The position numbers and the translations under genes are program-made. Shown in pieces: positions 1 to 10,489 of a stretch of DNA of 64,000 nt. The stretch spans positions 14,261,501 through 14,325,500 of the forward strand of contig CM040096.1 in NCBI GenBank assembly GCA_022496805.1, given 5' to 3'. The notes under the pieces were generated by a model, which was not told the origin of the DNA, did no database searches, and worked only from the letters and a program-made list of their open reading frames with translations. Origin of the DNA: Pohlia nutans (taxonomy: Eukaryota; Streptophyta; Bryopsida; Bryales; Mniaceae). Position 1 is the stretch's first letter; the number at the start of each line of letters is the position of its first letter.

Positions 1-1220
1 TTAGTGTCCATAGTCATCTAGTTCATTTCTAAAACGAGTCCATAGTCTTTATATTACTCCTGATTCAAGGCTATAGTCAACCTCTCAATTGTTAACCCCT
101 CAAAGTATGTCTCTTGTTCATATCACTTGACTATGATTTTTTTGTTCCTTTTTATCTGGATGTTAAGTTATAACATAATTCAAATACTGTCAGTCTTCTA
201 TATCACTACAGTTCCTTAATTATTTATTTTTGCACTTGTGTTGCACTAAACTATGAGAATGAGTATTTTGAACTTATCAATGGCTCGATTATTCGCAATC
301 TTCATGCTCTGCCTCCATTCAGGTACTGACTATAGTCATTATATGTGTATTAAACATATAAATTGGGTCCATTGTCTTCTAAAACTACAGTCTTACGTTA
401 CTTTGCATTGATGTCACTACATGTCCATAGTCAAACTACATACAAAGTTTAAAATCCAGCATTCATTCCTTTAATTAAGTTCAGAGTTCTTCTGTACTAT
501 TTCTGTATCTTCACAATCAGACTATAGTCTTTCTTCTACTCAATTTCCATAGATACTCAATCTCACAGACTATGGTCCAATATCCATTATCTCTTCCTCT
601 ATTATTTCACTCACAACTTCATACAACTATTCTATCACAAAGAAAACAATTGTCAATTCATGGCAATACTATGGTCTGCTACTTCTCTATACTTACAGAA
701 TTACACACAATCACAACACAATGCCTAATCACTAGGACTTTATACAGCTGTGCAATCACTGCGTTTCTCATACAATTCCTCAATCATTGAGTACATTTAT
801 AATTACTTAAGCAAAACAAGTTTCATACAATTACAAGACCACAGAAAATGGTCAAGGGCTCAAAAACTCTCACAGCTAATGGCAAGAAAACAACAAGAAG
901 ATTAACAACTAATAGTCCTGAAAATGCCTCTCAAAATCCCAATCAGAATTGAAAAGTCACTCTCAATCAATGTCAACTTAGATACTAACGATCATGGTCT
1001 TGATCGTAGTCTTTCGCACTGTCCATGGTCATTAACCGCTCTAACTACTTTTAAACATAATGATCACACAACAATTGCTTTTCTAACTAACTTTTACACA
1101 CTATTCACACTAGACTATGGTCCTATAACTAAAAACAAAAAAAACATACTACAACATGGCAGGGAAAGTAGTGGACAAAAATTGAATTTTGCATACATTC
1201 ATGGTCCATTTGACTGATCT
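1..1220. repeat. Word-rich non-coding DNA (CTATAGTC/CCATAGTC/TATGGTC)
   Basis: No credible gene is visible. The word ATAGTC and its relatives (GACTATAGTC, TCCATAGTC, CTATGGTC, CATGGTC) recur about fifteen times at irregular spacing, for example near 7, 42, 70, 328, 424, 520, 570, 669, 992, 1021, 1113 and 1200. GACTATAGTC is a perfect 10-bp palindrome. Spacing is not periodic, so this is not a simple tandem array; it may be a degenerate minisatellite or a transposon terminus. The short open frames at 572-790 and 924-1217 have no recognisable domain. Confidence 0.45.
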
Positions 1221-2727
1221 TGATGGAGTCTAAGTTTGGAATTGGAGATTACATGAGTATAGAATAATGCACTGTGGAGAGTTTTGGTCAAATTGATATC
1301 AGTATCTTAGTTGAGGTTGCATTCAATGAATATGTAAACATGTTGAGAGCATTTGGGTATTGGAAAGTGGATACAGTCAATTCGACACTGGTGAACTTTG
1401 GTCAAATTGACAATGGAAATGATACTAAGTAACCAGTCTAATTGAGCAAATTTCTCAAATGGTGTCTATTTGACTATACTGGAACCCATTGTATATTGGA
1501 TACATGCAGAAATGTGGAAATTTGACAATGTAACTGATTCTATTAACTTAGAATAAATAGACAAGTTTTGAATATTGAGCAGGATACTGAGAAACCATAA
1601 TAACTGTCTACTTGACTTCGTTTAGAGTATCCTGGGAATTATATAAACTTATATGTAATATGTATAGATCAACATAGATGAGATAAGGATTGTCAATTTG
1701 ACTTGAAGTGTCTTTTTGAGAAAGGAATTGACATACAATGATTCAGTCAAGATTGAAGTTCTTTAAGAAATATATATGCATAGTGACGACTGTGTATATT
1801 TAGGAGTGAAACCAAGGGAGTTGATAGCTAGTGGGTAAAACTAGATTGTTTCAAACTCCGCTGTGGTGCATTGCCTTATAAATTGGTACCCCGGGGATTT
1901 AAAAGATACAAAATGAATTTAGTTTGACAATAGTTGTACAACTAGAGTATAGAGAGTCAATTTGACATTGAGTATTTTATACAACGAGTGATTAATGGTA
2001 TTAACAAGTCGTAGTGATAAAGAATGAATTCATAAGGACCGGCCATCTTTGTGAAATAATTATTCTTTACAAACTTTACTTTAAGTTGATAGTGTAGATC
2101 CTCGTGGGTATAATGGGATCAATGTCGTTGTAGTGTCCTAAGAGAAAGGATACGTAAATTTTTAAGTGTAAAGAAGTACACTAAATAAATAAAGAATGCG
2201 AGATGGAGCAAAATGGAGTATAAAGATTTAAGCGAAAGACCTATATGAGATAAGACTCTTTTCTCTTAACTTAAGCAAATTATACGATAAATGTAAAGTT
2301 ATAAATAGACATAAGAGAAATGAGGAATGTAAAGCATGGATACTTGTCTACTTGACTCAATTGGATACTACAAAAGGATGTCTTCCCTTTTTCTATGACT
2401 ATTTGACCTTAAGATAGGACAAGACAGAAGCATATCTAATTGAATGGAATTAGTTATAGGTGAGAGCCCTACTACCTTATAACATAAACTAAGTTTTATT
2501 AACATTAGGTGATTGAGTTGAATTATCTTCACCCTTATAAATGACTTTAGTGAATTATCCTTAAACGATTTAATCTTTTCCTTTAAAAGAACCCTACCAG
2601 AAAAGCTCACTTAGACTAGAATTCCTTGTCGAACTTTTTAATACTACAGCTGCTTCATGTGCAAAAAGGAAAATAGTTGTCCTTGGGTGAGATTCAGATC
2701 TGGAGCAGTGAGCAGGAGATCCGCGGC
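1221..2727. repeat. Non-coding DNA enriched in TTTGAC/GTCAAAT words
   Basis: The dominant word changes abruptly at about 1220. TTTGAC, TTGAC and GTCAAATTGA recur to about 2410 (for example near 1288, 1390, 1480, 1520, 1700, 1960, 2350, 2400). TTGAC is the core of the plant WRKY W-box, but the density looks like repeat structure rather than a promoter. No gene is seen. The stretch ends at the gypsy-1 LTR. Confidence 0.4.
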
Positions 2728-2745
2728 TGTCACGAACATAGGACT

Positions 2746-2768
2746 TTCTAGAAACTTCTAGAACCTTC
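2746..2768 (+). promoter_or_regulatory. Perfect five-unit heat-shock-element-like array in LTR
   Basis: Alternating TTC and GAA triplets occur at exact 5-bp spacing: TTC 2746, GAA 2751, TTC 2756, GAA 2761, TTC 2766. This is the canonical inverted nGAAn array bound by HSF trimers, which need three units. More GAAnnTTC units follow to about 2870. The sequence match is direct; a role in heat induction is inference by analogy with heat-activated plant retrotransposons such as ONSEN. Confidence 0.6.
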
Positions 2769-2892
2769 TATAGTCCTCTAGAACCTTTCTTGGTCTTCTT
2801 GGAAATTCTATAATCTTCATGAAACCTCATCAGAAGCTTCCTTAGGTACTAGAAGCTTCTGTAGAAGCATTCTCAAGGTCTTCAAGTAGTAG

Positions 2893-2939
2893 TATATATA
2901 TAGGAGACGAAACGAGGGACTCTTCAGTCTCGTCAATAC
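2893..2939 (+). promoter_or_regulatory. LTR TATA box and presumed transcript start (R region)
   Basis: TATATATATAGG at about 2893-2904 lies 150 bp downstream of the GAA/TTC array. About 30 bp further on is CAGTCTCGTCAATAC (2925-2939), the expected transcript start distance. The same arrangement is kept in the 3' LTR (about 8750), the solo LTR (TATAAATA near 11710) and, on the minus strand, the gypsy-2 LTR (TATAAG near 59520). Confidence 0.5.
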
Positions 2940-3073
2940 CAGTTTAGGAGCAATCCTCAGTGTTGCTTTGTCTTGTATCTTGTTTAGTTATCAATCTAGT
3001 TCAATACACTTTCTTAAGAGACACTCTTGTGTACTAGTGTACTTCTTGTTCTTGAGTTCTTGTGTTCCTGACA

Positions 3074-3089
3074 GTTTGATAAGACTGAC
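3074..3089 (+). other. Candidate self-priming primer-binding site
   Basis: The bases just after the 5' LTR (GTTTGATAAGACTGAC) do not start with TGG and match no tRNA 3' end I know. Their reverse complement closely matches 2925-2937, the presumed start of the element RNA: about ten Watson-Crick pairs plus one wobble over thirteen positions. Tf1/sushi-type chromoviruses prime reverse transcription by folding back their own 5' RNA end onto such a site. The mismatches fit a decayed copy. Confidence 0.45.
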
Positions 3090-3114
3090 ATTGACTATAT
3101 TAGAGCTTGATCTT

Positions 3115-3330
3115 TCTTGATTAAGAGTGGATTACCCCTTTTTTGAAAACACTAGAACATTCGAGAGGTTGCGGATTACCCTCCTTTGGGCTAGTATTGT
3201 TTTATGTTGTAAAATTATTTCTTGATCAAGAGCGGATTACTCCTTTTTCAAGAAAGGATTTTAACATTTAAAGATTGCGGATTACCCACCTTTAAATTGT
3301 GTCTGCTTCTTGTAGAACTCTTTAGTTTCT
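3115..3330 (+). repeat. Duplicated leader block in gypsy-1
   Basis: A segment of about 107 bp is present twice (from about 3115 and 3222). Each copy carries CTTGAT(T/C)AAGAG, then GGATTAC(C/T)CC with a T-run, then TTGCGGATTACCC. It lies in the untranslated leader before gag, and its function is unknown. Confidence 0.6.
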
Positions 3331-3349
3331 TTTTCAGATTCAATTCAAA

Positions 3350-4410
3350 ATGTTGACAGCTGTGAATACCAATATAGTAGACTTAGCTAAATCAAAACTA
3401 GATAGCGTTTTCAAAGCCATCGAAGCCTTGTCTATGAGGACGAATCACATCGAGGATTTTGTTTCTAAACTTCACAACGATCATGGGGCTGGAACTTCCC
3501 ACACGAGTACTGCTCCTCAAGTTTTTTCAACCAGAGAATCAACAATTCTTTCAATTTGAAAGGAGAATCCATCTACTCAACATCTTGACACTTTGAGATT
3601 CAAAGAGCCCCGGATTAGACTTTCAAAGAAGTTTGATGGTATAGGTTCAAAGTTTCAAGGATTTGTCAATCAAACTCAGCTATCTTACAGACGAAGCGCG
3701 GGTGGGTCCTTTCTTCAACTGCAATGCTATCCGATAGACGAAGCGCGAGAGGGTCTAGTTGGGACATTACTTACATGGCAAACTCTATCTTGGTTTGCTC
3801 CTCTATTTGAAAAATATCATCAATCTTGTACAACTTCGAGATGTTCTTAGCTGCACTTGTAGAAGCATTTGGAGAGCACAACAAGATCCGTTGGGCTACA
3901 ACCAAGATTTGTTCTTTGCGACAAAGATTGCGGTCTGCATCTGTATATGCATCTAACTTCCGACAACTAGCATGCGACATCAATTGGGACGAAAAAACAC
4001 TCATGAGTCAATTTCATTGGGGCTACGAGATGACGTTAAAAACTTGTTATTATCTTTGCATGATTCTCAGACACTCAGTGATACAATAAGTTAGGCTGTA
4101 AAGTGCGACAATCGGTTATTTCAGCGACGACAAGATCACCGTTCTTGAACTTCATCAAAACTATATAAGAACTCTTCTCATTCGGCTGCTTTAATAAATA
4201 TTTCAAACAGTCATTCAGAAATAGAAAACATGCAAATTGATGCAATACGATTCAAGCCACTTAAGCCATTTAAGCCACTTAAGCCACTTAAGTCACAAGA
4301 GAAAAAACGACGATTTGAAGAAGACTTATGTTTCTATTGTGGAGAATCAGACGATAAAGTTGACAGTTGCTTCAAAAAATAACATTGTCATACTTTCAAG
4401 ATACGGAGCA
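3350..4410 (+). pseudogene. Gypsy-1 gag remnant
   Basis: The reading starts at an ATG at 3350 and is broken by a stop at 3559, then shifts frame repeatedly. The first 69 residues are helical and hydrophilic, as in gag N-termini. A second segment (3593-3690) continues with charged residues (LRFKEPRIRLSKKFDG). Near 4310-4370 a frame encodes CFYCGESDDKVDSC, a degenerate CCHC zinc knuckle. Four or five copies of a 10-bp unit (TTAAGCCACT) sit at 4255-4295. The identification rests on position between LTR and protease plus the knuckle. Confidence 0.6.
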
Positions 4411-4574
4411 CGCTCGTGGGAAACCATCAACAACAAAAAAACGAAGAGATCCAGCCACAGTAGAGATCGTACGGTTGGACAAATGCAAATCACAAGGTCC
4501 CTTCCTCTCCGGTAAACCCTCCTATTGCTTTAATGTACCTTTTTTTTAATTAATTGAACCTTTAAATATCCGCT

Positions 4575-4930
4575 TTGATAGATTTAGGGGTTTCTGCTTG
4601 TTTCATAGATGAAGATTTCATAAAACTTCACAATATCCCTTTAGTAAATAGGCCCTATTCAATTTCAGTAGAAGTGATAGATGAACGATCCCTAACCTTT
4701 GGTCATGTCACCCATGAAACTATTATTTTAGAAATAGAGTTTAAAGGTCATAACAGTTTTATTTGTTTTCAATGTCATTAAAACCCCTACAAGCTCTATC
4801 ATACTAGGACTATCTTGGCTTAGAATATACAATCTCAATATAGATCGAAGTACCCTCAAGATCAAGTCATTTCCTAGTATGGTTCCCCAACACAGCCAAT
4901 TAGGTTCAAGTTTCAACATCTTAAACCACT
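4575..4930 (+). pseudogene. Gypsy-1 aspartic protease remnant
   Basis: The frame reads IDLGVSACFID, matching the retroviral-type aspartic protease active-site region. The gypsy-2 copy has LDSGASACFID at the same place. Here the catalytic Asp is kept but the following Ser is Leu and the Ala is Val. The shared downstream segment EVIDERSLTFGHVTHET matches gypsy-2 EVIDGRSLISGNVTHET. A stop at 4779-4781 and a frame change then interrupt it; a GLSWL segment follows in another frame, as in gypsy-2. Confidence 0.7.
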
Positions 4931-4952
4931 GTTCGTCGGAGTAAAGACTTTT

Positions 4953-5720
4953 ATGAGCGCTGCAAAGCACAACATTCCATTTGCTATTTACACCACTCTG
5001 GCTCGTGATGAAGCAACTATAATATCGCCTAATCCAGATCAATATGAGGAGTTTCAAGATGTTTTGGAGAAGAAAAACACTAATATTTTATCAGAACATC
5101 GTCCTTATGACTGCGCGATTGATCTGCAAGAAAGCGCCCAACCACCTTTTGGCCCGATTTACAATTTCTCGCAAAATGAACTCGCGACGTTAAAAAAATA
5201 TATTGAAAAAATCTTACCAAAAACTTCATCCGACACTTCAAGTCTCCAACTGGTGCTCTAATACTGTTTGTCAAAAAAAATGACGGCTCATTACGAATAT
5301 GTGTTGATTATTGTGGCATGAACAAGATTACTTTGAAAAATCGATAGTCATTGCCATTGATATCTGGACTTCTTGATCAACTCGGATAGGCCAAGATTTA
5401 TACCAAGATCGATTTACAAGGAGTTTATAACCTAGTACGCGTTAAAGAAGAAAACGAAGGGAAAACTGCTTTTCAAACAAGGTATAGCCATTTTGAATAC
5501 AATGTCATGCCTTTTGGACTTACCAATGCACCAGCCATATTTCAACATTTGATGAATGACGTCTTCCGCAAATTTTTGAATAAGTTTCTCGTGTGCTATC
5601 TGGACGACATTTTAATTTATTCCAAGAATATTGAAAAACACGAAGAGCATGTAAAACTCGTATTACAAAAATTATGAGATGTTGGATTACACGCAAAATA
5701 TAAAAAAATGCGTATTTCAT
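4953..5720 (+). pseudogene. Gypsy-1 reverse transcriptase remnant
   Basis: The frames together cover the linker (HRPYDCAIDL, QPPFGPIYNFS) and the RT fingers and palm ([42 protein letters not shown]). The catalytic box is [10 protein letters not shown] near 5600. Stops interrupt the frame near 5346 (TAG) and 5389 (TAG), and the thumb is broken after 5676. The closest relative in the window is the much better preserved gypsy-2 RT at 62265-63278. It cannot encode a working enzyme. Confidence 0.85.
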
Positions 5721-5904
5721 TAATCGCAGGTGAAGCTTCTCGGTTATATTATTTCCAATTAAGGCCTATTTATCAATCCAAAAAAGATTTAAGCTATCAC
5801 GAATTGGTTAATCTCCTCGAACGGTACGTGACGTACAATGTTTTTTCGGATTTGCTAATTTTTATCATATTTTCATTTAGAATTATTCCCAAATTGCTGC
5901 TCCA

Positions 5905-6480
5905 TTGACTCGATTGACATGCAAAGACAAGCTCAATTGGAGACTCGAAGCGGAGAATGCCTTTCAAAATTTGAAGACTGCTTTTACGACGGCTCCAATT
6001 TTGATTCATCTAGACTTCTCAAAACCATTTTATATGAAGATTGATGCATCGGACTTTGCATTAGGTGCAGTTTTATCGCAAATGGGAGATGACGCAAGAC
6101 TTTATCAAGTTGCATTTTATTCTAAAAAAAATTCGGCTGCAAAAACCAACTATGAGATCCATGACAAAGAACTACTTGCTATAGTGGACTCGTTTCAAGA
6201 ATGACGTCATTTTTTTGAAGGTACTTCGCATCGAGTGATTGTATACACAAATCACAAAAATTTTGAATATTTTGTGTCTGCTCGTGTATTAAATTGACGA
6301 CAAGCTCGTTGAAATATGTCATTATCTCGCTTTGACTTTGTCATCACATATCGGTTTGGAAAACAACAAGCATTATCAGATGCCTTTTCTCGAAAATCCT
6401 ATCTTGCGCCTAAAGAAGGAGAAGCTGCATATGATCAACAACGAACAACTTTTTTCAAAACCTAACAAATCCAAGTTCAT
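5905..6480 (+). pseudogene. Gypsy-1 RNase H remnant
   Basis: An open segment to 6204 encodes the RT connection and RNase H start: LDFSKPFYMKIDASDFALG (with the catalytic IDASD) and YEIHDKELLAIVDSFQE. It ends at TGA (6202-6204), where this family normally has a Trp. The frame then continues with RHFFEG and TNHKNFEYF. A stop follows at about 6296, and FVITYRFGKQQALSDAFSR (tether to integrase) comes after it. Gypsy-2 has a TGA at exactly the same point. Confidence 0.8.
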
Positions 6481-6483
6481 GGA

Positions 6484-7580
6484 GTGACTATGGCAATGCC
6501 AGTTGACTCATCATTTCTTGATCAACTCCGTGCAACATCAGTAACAGACCCTCTTGTTCTTGATATCCAGCGTCGCTCCGATACAGATCACGACAATTTC
6601 AAGTTGGTAAATGACCTTTTGTATTTTGAGGAGTGCTTGTATATTCCAGAAGGTTCCGCACGCCTTCGAATTTTTCAAGTTTGTCCTGATTTTCTAGCAG
6701 CCGGACATTTTGGGTTCAACAAGACGTTAGAACTCATTTCTCGAGATTTTTGGTAGCCTCATATGTGGAAGACTGTCAAAGACTATATTCTTTCTTGTGA
6801 CACTTGCTCTAAATCGAAAAATCCGCAACATCGTCCGTATAGACTCTTGCAGCTGCTACCTATTCTTAAGCAATTGTGGCCTTCTGTTTCTATGGATTTC
6901 ATCATCGATTTACCACCATCAAAGACTTTTGACACCGTATTCGTGATTGTTGATCGATTGATAAAAATGACACATTTCGTCTCTTGCAAGAAGACAATTA
7001 CCGGAGAAGAGACAACAAGACCAATTTTAAATAACATTTATCGATGTCATGAATTACCGAATGACATCATTTCAGATCGGGGACCGCAATTTGTCTCTAA
7101 AATTTGGAGATCTCTCTTTGAAATCTTAAAGGTGCAAATTAAGCTCTCTTCTGCTTTTCATCCTCAAACCGATGGTCAATCGAAGCGTGTAAATCAATTA
7201 TTGAAGCAGCATTTGCGTTGCAACATCAACTATCAACAAAACGATTGGACTTTGTATTTATCATTGGCTGTGTTTGCGTATAATAATACCATCCATGCAT
7301 CGACTCAACAAACGCCATTCTATGCGAACTATAGATATCATCCGAAGTTTAACATGCTAAATCAATCAAAATAAAAATCCTGCAACTATCGACATTGCAA
7401 CACGATTATCGGGGTTCCATGTGTTGATGAAGTTTTATTTACAAGAAGCTCAAGATCGCTACAAAACTGTTGCAGATAAATTCAGAAAGGATTCACCTTC
7501 ATTCCAAATTGACGACAAAGTATGGCTTATTCGGCACAATATCAAGACCACCAAACCGTGCGACAAGTTGGACTATAGCA
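6484..7580 (+). pseudogene. Gypsy-1 integrase remnant
   Basis: The HHCC zinc region comes first (GHFGFNKTLELISRDFW, then CDTCSKSK). A TAG at 6754-6756 splits the two halves where FWWP would be expected. The 6763-7374 segment is open for 203 codons and keeps the DDE core: MDFIIDLPPS with the first Asp, DIISDRGPQF with the second, and QTDGQSKRVNQ for the Glu region. The family usually reads TERVN, so the catalytic Glu appears replaced (SKRVN). The frame closes at 7372-7374 and fragments follow to 7580. Confidence 0.85.
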
Positions 7581-7584
7581 GATT

Positions 7585-7944
7585 ATGACCATTCCTAATC
7601 AAGTAGCAAGTCAATCCAGTGGCCTATCGGTTAGAACTACCAACGTCCATGAAAGTACATTATGTTTTTCATGTATCACTGTTGGAACCATACAAAGAAT
7701 CAAAATCCCAGAAAAAACGCAATTACTACGGCCGAGCATCGAAGTTGATACCCACAAAGAATATGAAGTCGAAAGAGTACTTGATTCACGGCGAAGACGG
7801 AGCAAGCTAAAATATTTTATACATTGGCGTGGTTATGACATCAATGAACGGACGTGGGAACCAACAATAAATGTCGTTAGCGTGCTTCAAAAGGTACAAG
7901 AATTTCATTGGCGTTATCTTGATAAGCCACAACCTGTTCGATGA
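7585..7944 (+). pseudogene. Gypsy-1 integrase C-terminus with chromodomain
   Basis: The frame encodes [20 protein letters not shown], then HWRGYDINERTWEP and VVSVLQKVQEFH. This is a complete chromodomain with the aromatic-cage pattern (Y, W, and W of TWEP). Chromodomains at the integrase C-terminus define chromoviruses and direct insertion to histone-methylated chromatin. The related [20 protein letters not shown] segment just upstream is in a neighbouring frame (7619-7810), so a frameshift separates them. The frame ends at 7942-7944. Confidence 0.88.
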
Positions 7945-8542
7945 TAACTTCGACAAGAAGCTCTTACGTTGAGAGCTATATATAAAGAAGGAAGAGCAGT
8001 CAAAGCACAACACGAAGACATAGGCTTCTCTCATACGTCTTTTTCTTTCTTAAATTCCAGTATGTCTAACTGGAAAGTCTTCAGAGACTCTTTAGATTTT
8101 GAACCGCAACCGGAATCTAAGTGTGAATTTTCTTTATCACAATTACCGGACTAGCATGCAGATCTTTTGGCACCACAACATCCCCGAAACGAAGTTGGAC
8201 CTTCTCGACGATGAAGAACTTCTTGAACTACGGCAACGTTGAAAAATACTTAGTAGCAGATCGTTGGTAATTGTTATTGAAGTAGAATTTGCTTTTGAAG
8301 GTTGCTTGGAGGCTGTATTTGAATGATGATTTTGCATTGAAGATACAAAGGTTCAAGCATGGTCTCAAGTAGTGGGCGTCGGTCATTATCACTGGTTGCA
8401 AGGGCCCCTAAACCACTTAACTCGCACGATACAACTTGAGTATGTCGGAGAGACCATGCGACATATTTTTTATTTTCTTCGTATTTGACTAAATCTTTAC
8501 AATAGAGCTCCTCGTGAAACTCGTCGCTAGAGGGAAAAGTGA
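7945..8542 (+). other. Gypsy-1 3' untranslated region and polypurine tract
   Basis: No domain is visible between the chromodomain stop and the 3' LTR. The last bases before the LTR (AGAGGGAAAAGTGA, about 8529-8542) form a polypurine tract. Gypsy-2 has the equivalent AAGGGGGGGTGA on the minus strand beside its LTR. Confidence 0.65.
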
Positions 8543-8935
8543 TGTCACGGACATAAGACTTTTTCTAGAAACTTCTAGAGCCTTCTACAGACTTTTAGAA
8601 GCTTTCACGGATTTCTAGAACCTTCCATAGTCCTCTAGGACCTTCCTTGGTCTTCTTGGAAATTTCATAGTCTTCATGAAGCCTCATTAGAAGCTTCCTT
8701 AGGTACTAGAAGCTTCTGTAGAAGCATTTTTAAGGTCTTCAAGTACTAGTATGTATAGGAGACAAAACGAGGGACTCCTTAATCTCGTCAATATTAGTTT
8801 ATGAGCAATCCTTAGTATTGCCTTGTCTTGTGTCTTGTATCTTGTTCAATTATCAATCTAGTTCAATACACTTTCTTGAGAGGCACTCTTATGTACTACT
8901 GTACTTCTTGTTTTTGAGTTCTTGTGTCCCTTACA
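8543..8935 (+). repeat. Gypsy-1 3' LTR
   Basis: The 393-bp partner of 2728-3073 starts TGTCACGGAC and ends CCCTTACA. The GAA/TTC array at 8563-8580 keeps four perfect units. An extra block at about 8590-8630 (TTTAGAAGCTTTCACGG region) is absent from the 5' LTR. Confidence 0.88.
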
Positions 8936-9290
8936 AGAGTAGTTGTTGGATGAGGCGGAAAAGGGATAATTTTTGAATTTTTGAGTTTTAAAATTTAAAA
9001 ATTCAAATTCAAATTTTGAAAAAAATTAAAAAATCAAAAATTGAAGATCCGGATCTAGATCTCAAATTCAGATCTAGAACTCAGATTTAGATTTCAGATC
9101 TAGATCTAGATCGGGGATCACAGATTTGGATCTAGCTATACGATCTTGAATAAAATTGAGATCTCGGACATTAGTGGGAGTTTGGGCAGGAATGGCAGTG
9201 AATTGGCTGGAGCAGATGAAGAGGTGGACGTGACAGTCAACAGTTGAGGAGCTGAGGACAACTCCTACAATAAAAGGGGGATAGCATTCC
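8936..9290. repeat. AT-rich block with GATCTAGATC palindromes
   Basis: An A/T-rich stretch at 8970-9045 is followed by overlapping palindromic words (AGATCTAGATCTAGATC, GGATCTAG) at about 9046-9140. TAAAAGGGGGATA at about 9271 resembles the polypurine tract near 10253. No gene is seen. Confidence 0.4.
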
Positions 9291-10062
9291 GATGGACGAG
9301 CAACATGAGCAAATCCGGAAAGAAGACCAGGAACTGTGGGAGGATTTTGGCCAGTATGTTTGAAGAAGAGGATTGTTGGAGCTAGAAGACGAAGATCTAT
9401 GGGCAAAATACCATGCTTATAGAGTAGCATAGAAGAAAGAAAGATCAAGGCCAAGAGAACAGTGGACAATCGAAAAGAAAGCCAAGGAGATTGCCAAGAG
9501 TCCACAATCCCTCATGGATTGGTTGACACCATTGTATAATGCCAAAAAAATACCAGCAGAGGACGCGAGACCACTAGCAGTAGAAACGAGACCACCAGCA
9601 GTGGAGGCGAGACCACCAGCAGAGGAGGCGAGACCACCAGCAGTGGAGGCAAGACCATCAATAGAGGATATGAGACCACTAGTAGTGGAGGCGAAGACAC
9701 CAACAGTGGAGGTGAAAACACCAGGACCGGTGGAGAAGTCACTAGGACCAGTGGTGCAAGTGATACCAGGGCTAGTGGTGCAAAAGACACCAAGGCCGGT
9801 GGAGGAGATGCTAGTGACAAAAGATGAAGAAAAGAGCGAGGGAAAAAAAAAAAGACAAAGAGGAGCAAGAACAAAATCCAGACCAAGTAGAAGAGGATCC
9901 TGGACCAGGGCAGGAAGATGAAGGACCAAAGGAAGAAGATGAAGGACCAAGGCAGAAAGATGAAAGACCAAAACAAGAAGGACTAGTGGAGGAAGGCGAA
10001 GGACCAGTAGAGGAGATTTGGTGGCCAACTCAAGTGTTTAGGATGAGTACACAGGTCATTTA
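9291..10062 (+). pseudogene. Decayed acidic, proline-rich ORF of unknown family
   Basis: From an ATG at 9291 one frame reads MDEQHEQIRKEDQELWEDFG, then TGA. It continues in frame through LEDEDLWAKYHAYRVA, a TAG, and KKERSRPREQWTIEKKAKE. From about 9514 it is open with a repeated ARPPAVE-like heptapeptide or decapeptide (residues RPPAVE, RPPAEE, RPLVVE). At an A-run (about 9841-9853) the sensible reading changes frame to an acidic tail with EDEGP repeats, ending at 10060-10062. It precedes an LTR-like start at 10267, so an accessory or gag-like ORF of a retroelement is possible. The family is not recognised. Confidence 0.4.
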
Positions 10063-10489
10063 AGTTAGTTCGATTTCAAAAAGATCGGATGGCAACATGA
10101 TAGAGCCAATGGACAGTACATTAGGCTAGAGTAGAAAAAATTAAAAAAATTAAAAAAATTAAATGTTAGATTTTTTAATTTCTTGCTTAGGCCATCATTC
10201 AGACCAGTGGTAGCAAAACGAACAGCAACGACATTTGAGGGTAGTTGTAAAGTAAAAGGGGGATAATGTTAACAGGATTTTTAGCTGGCCATGACAGAGG
10301 TAAAAACAGGGCAGTAACTTAGAGCAGTAACAATGAAAGTGGATAAATTCAGGGACAATAACTGTGACTGTGTAGAGTCAACGGAGTTGACTTTCTGTTC
10401 TGTCAGAACATGATGGACAGTTCTGTCAGGGCATGATGAACAGTTCTGTCAAAGTAGGATGAACAATTCTGATAGGGCATGCAGTTAGG

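Larger units (their letters stand above)
2728..3073 (+). repeat. Gypsy-1 5' LTR
   Basis: The 346-bp repeat starts TGTCACGAAC and ends TTCCTGACA. It aligns with 8543-8935 over its whole length; the 3' copy has about 45 extra bases of GAA/TTC repeat. It contains dense GAA/TTC inverted pentamers, then a TATA box near 2893, then a transcript-start-like region. It is also homologous to the solo LTR at 11452-11889 and, more distantly, to the gypsy-2 LTR at 59.3-59.9 kb. Confidence 0.88.
2728..8935 (+). mobile_element. Gypsy-1: decayed Ty3/gypsy chromovirus, near full length
   Basis: An LTR retrotransposon on the plus strand. It is bounded by related LTRs that begin TGTCACG and end in ACA, with gag, protease, reverse transcriptase, RNase H, integrase and C-terminal chromodomain in Ty3/gypsy order. 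Stops and frame breaks are spread throughout, so it is non-functional. The LTRs differ in length (346 versus 393 bp) and at many bases, so the insertion is old. No target-site duplication is evident (flanks CGGC versus AGAGT). The integrase and RNase H style (for example CDTCSKSK, KELLAIVDSFQE) resembles fungal-like Tcn1/Tf1-type chromoviruses. That lineage call is from family knowledge, not a tree. Confidence 0.9.

Noticed and set aside
1221..2450. Promoter with many WRKY W-boxes
   Set aside because: TTGAC density extends over more than 1 kb with no gene on either side except a dead retroelement.
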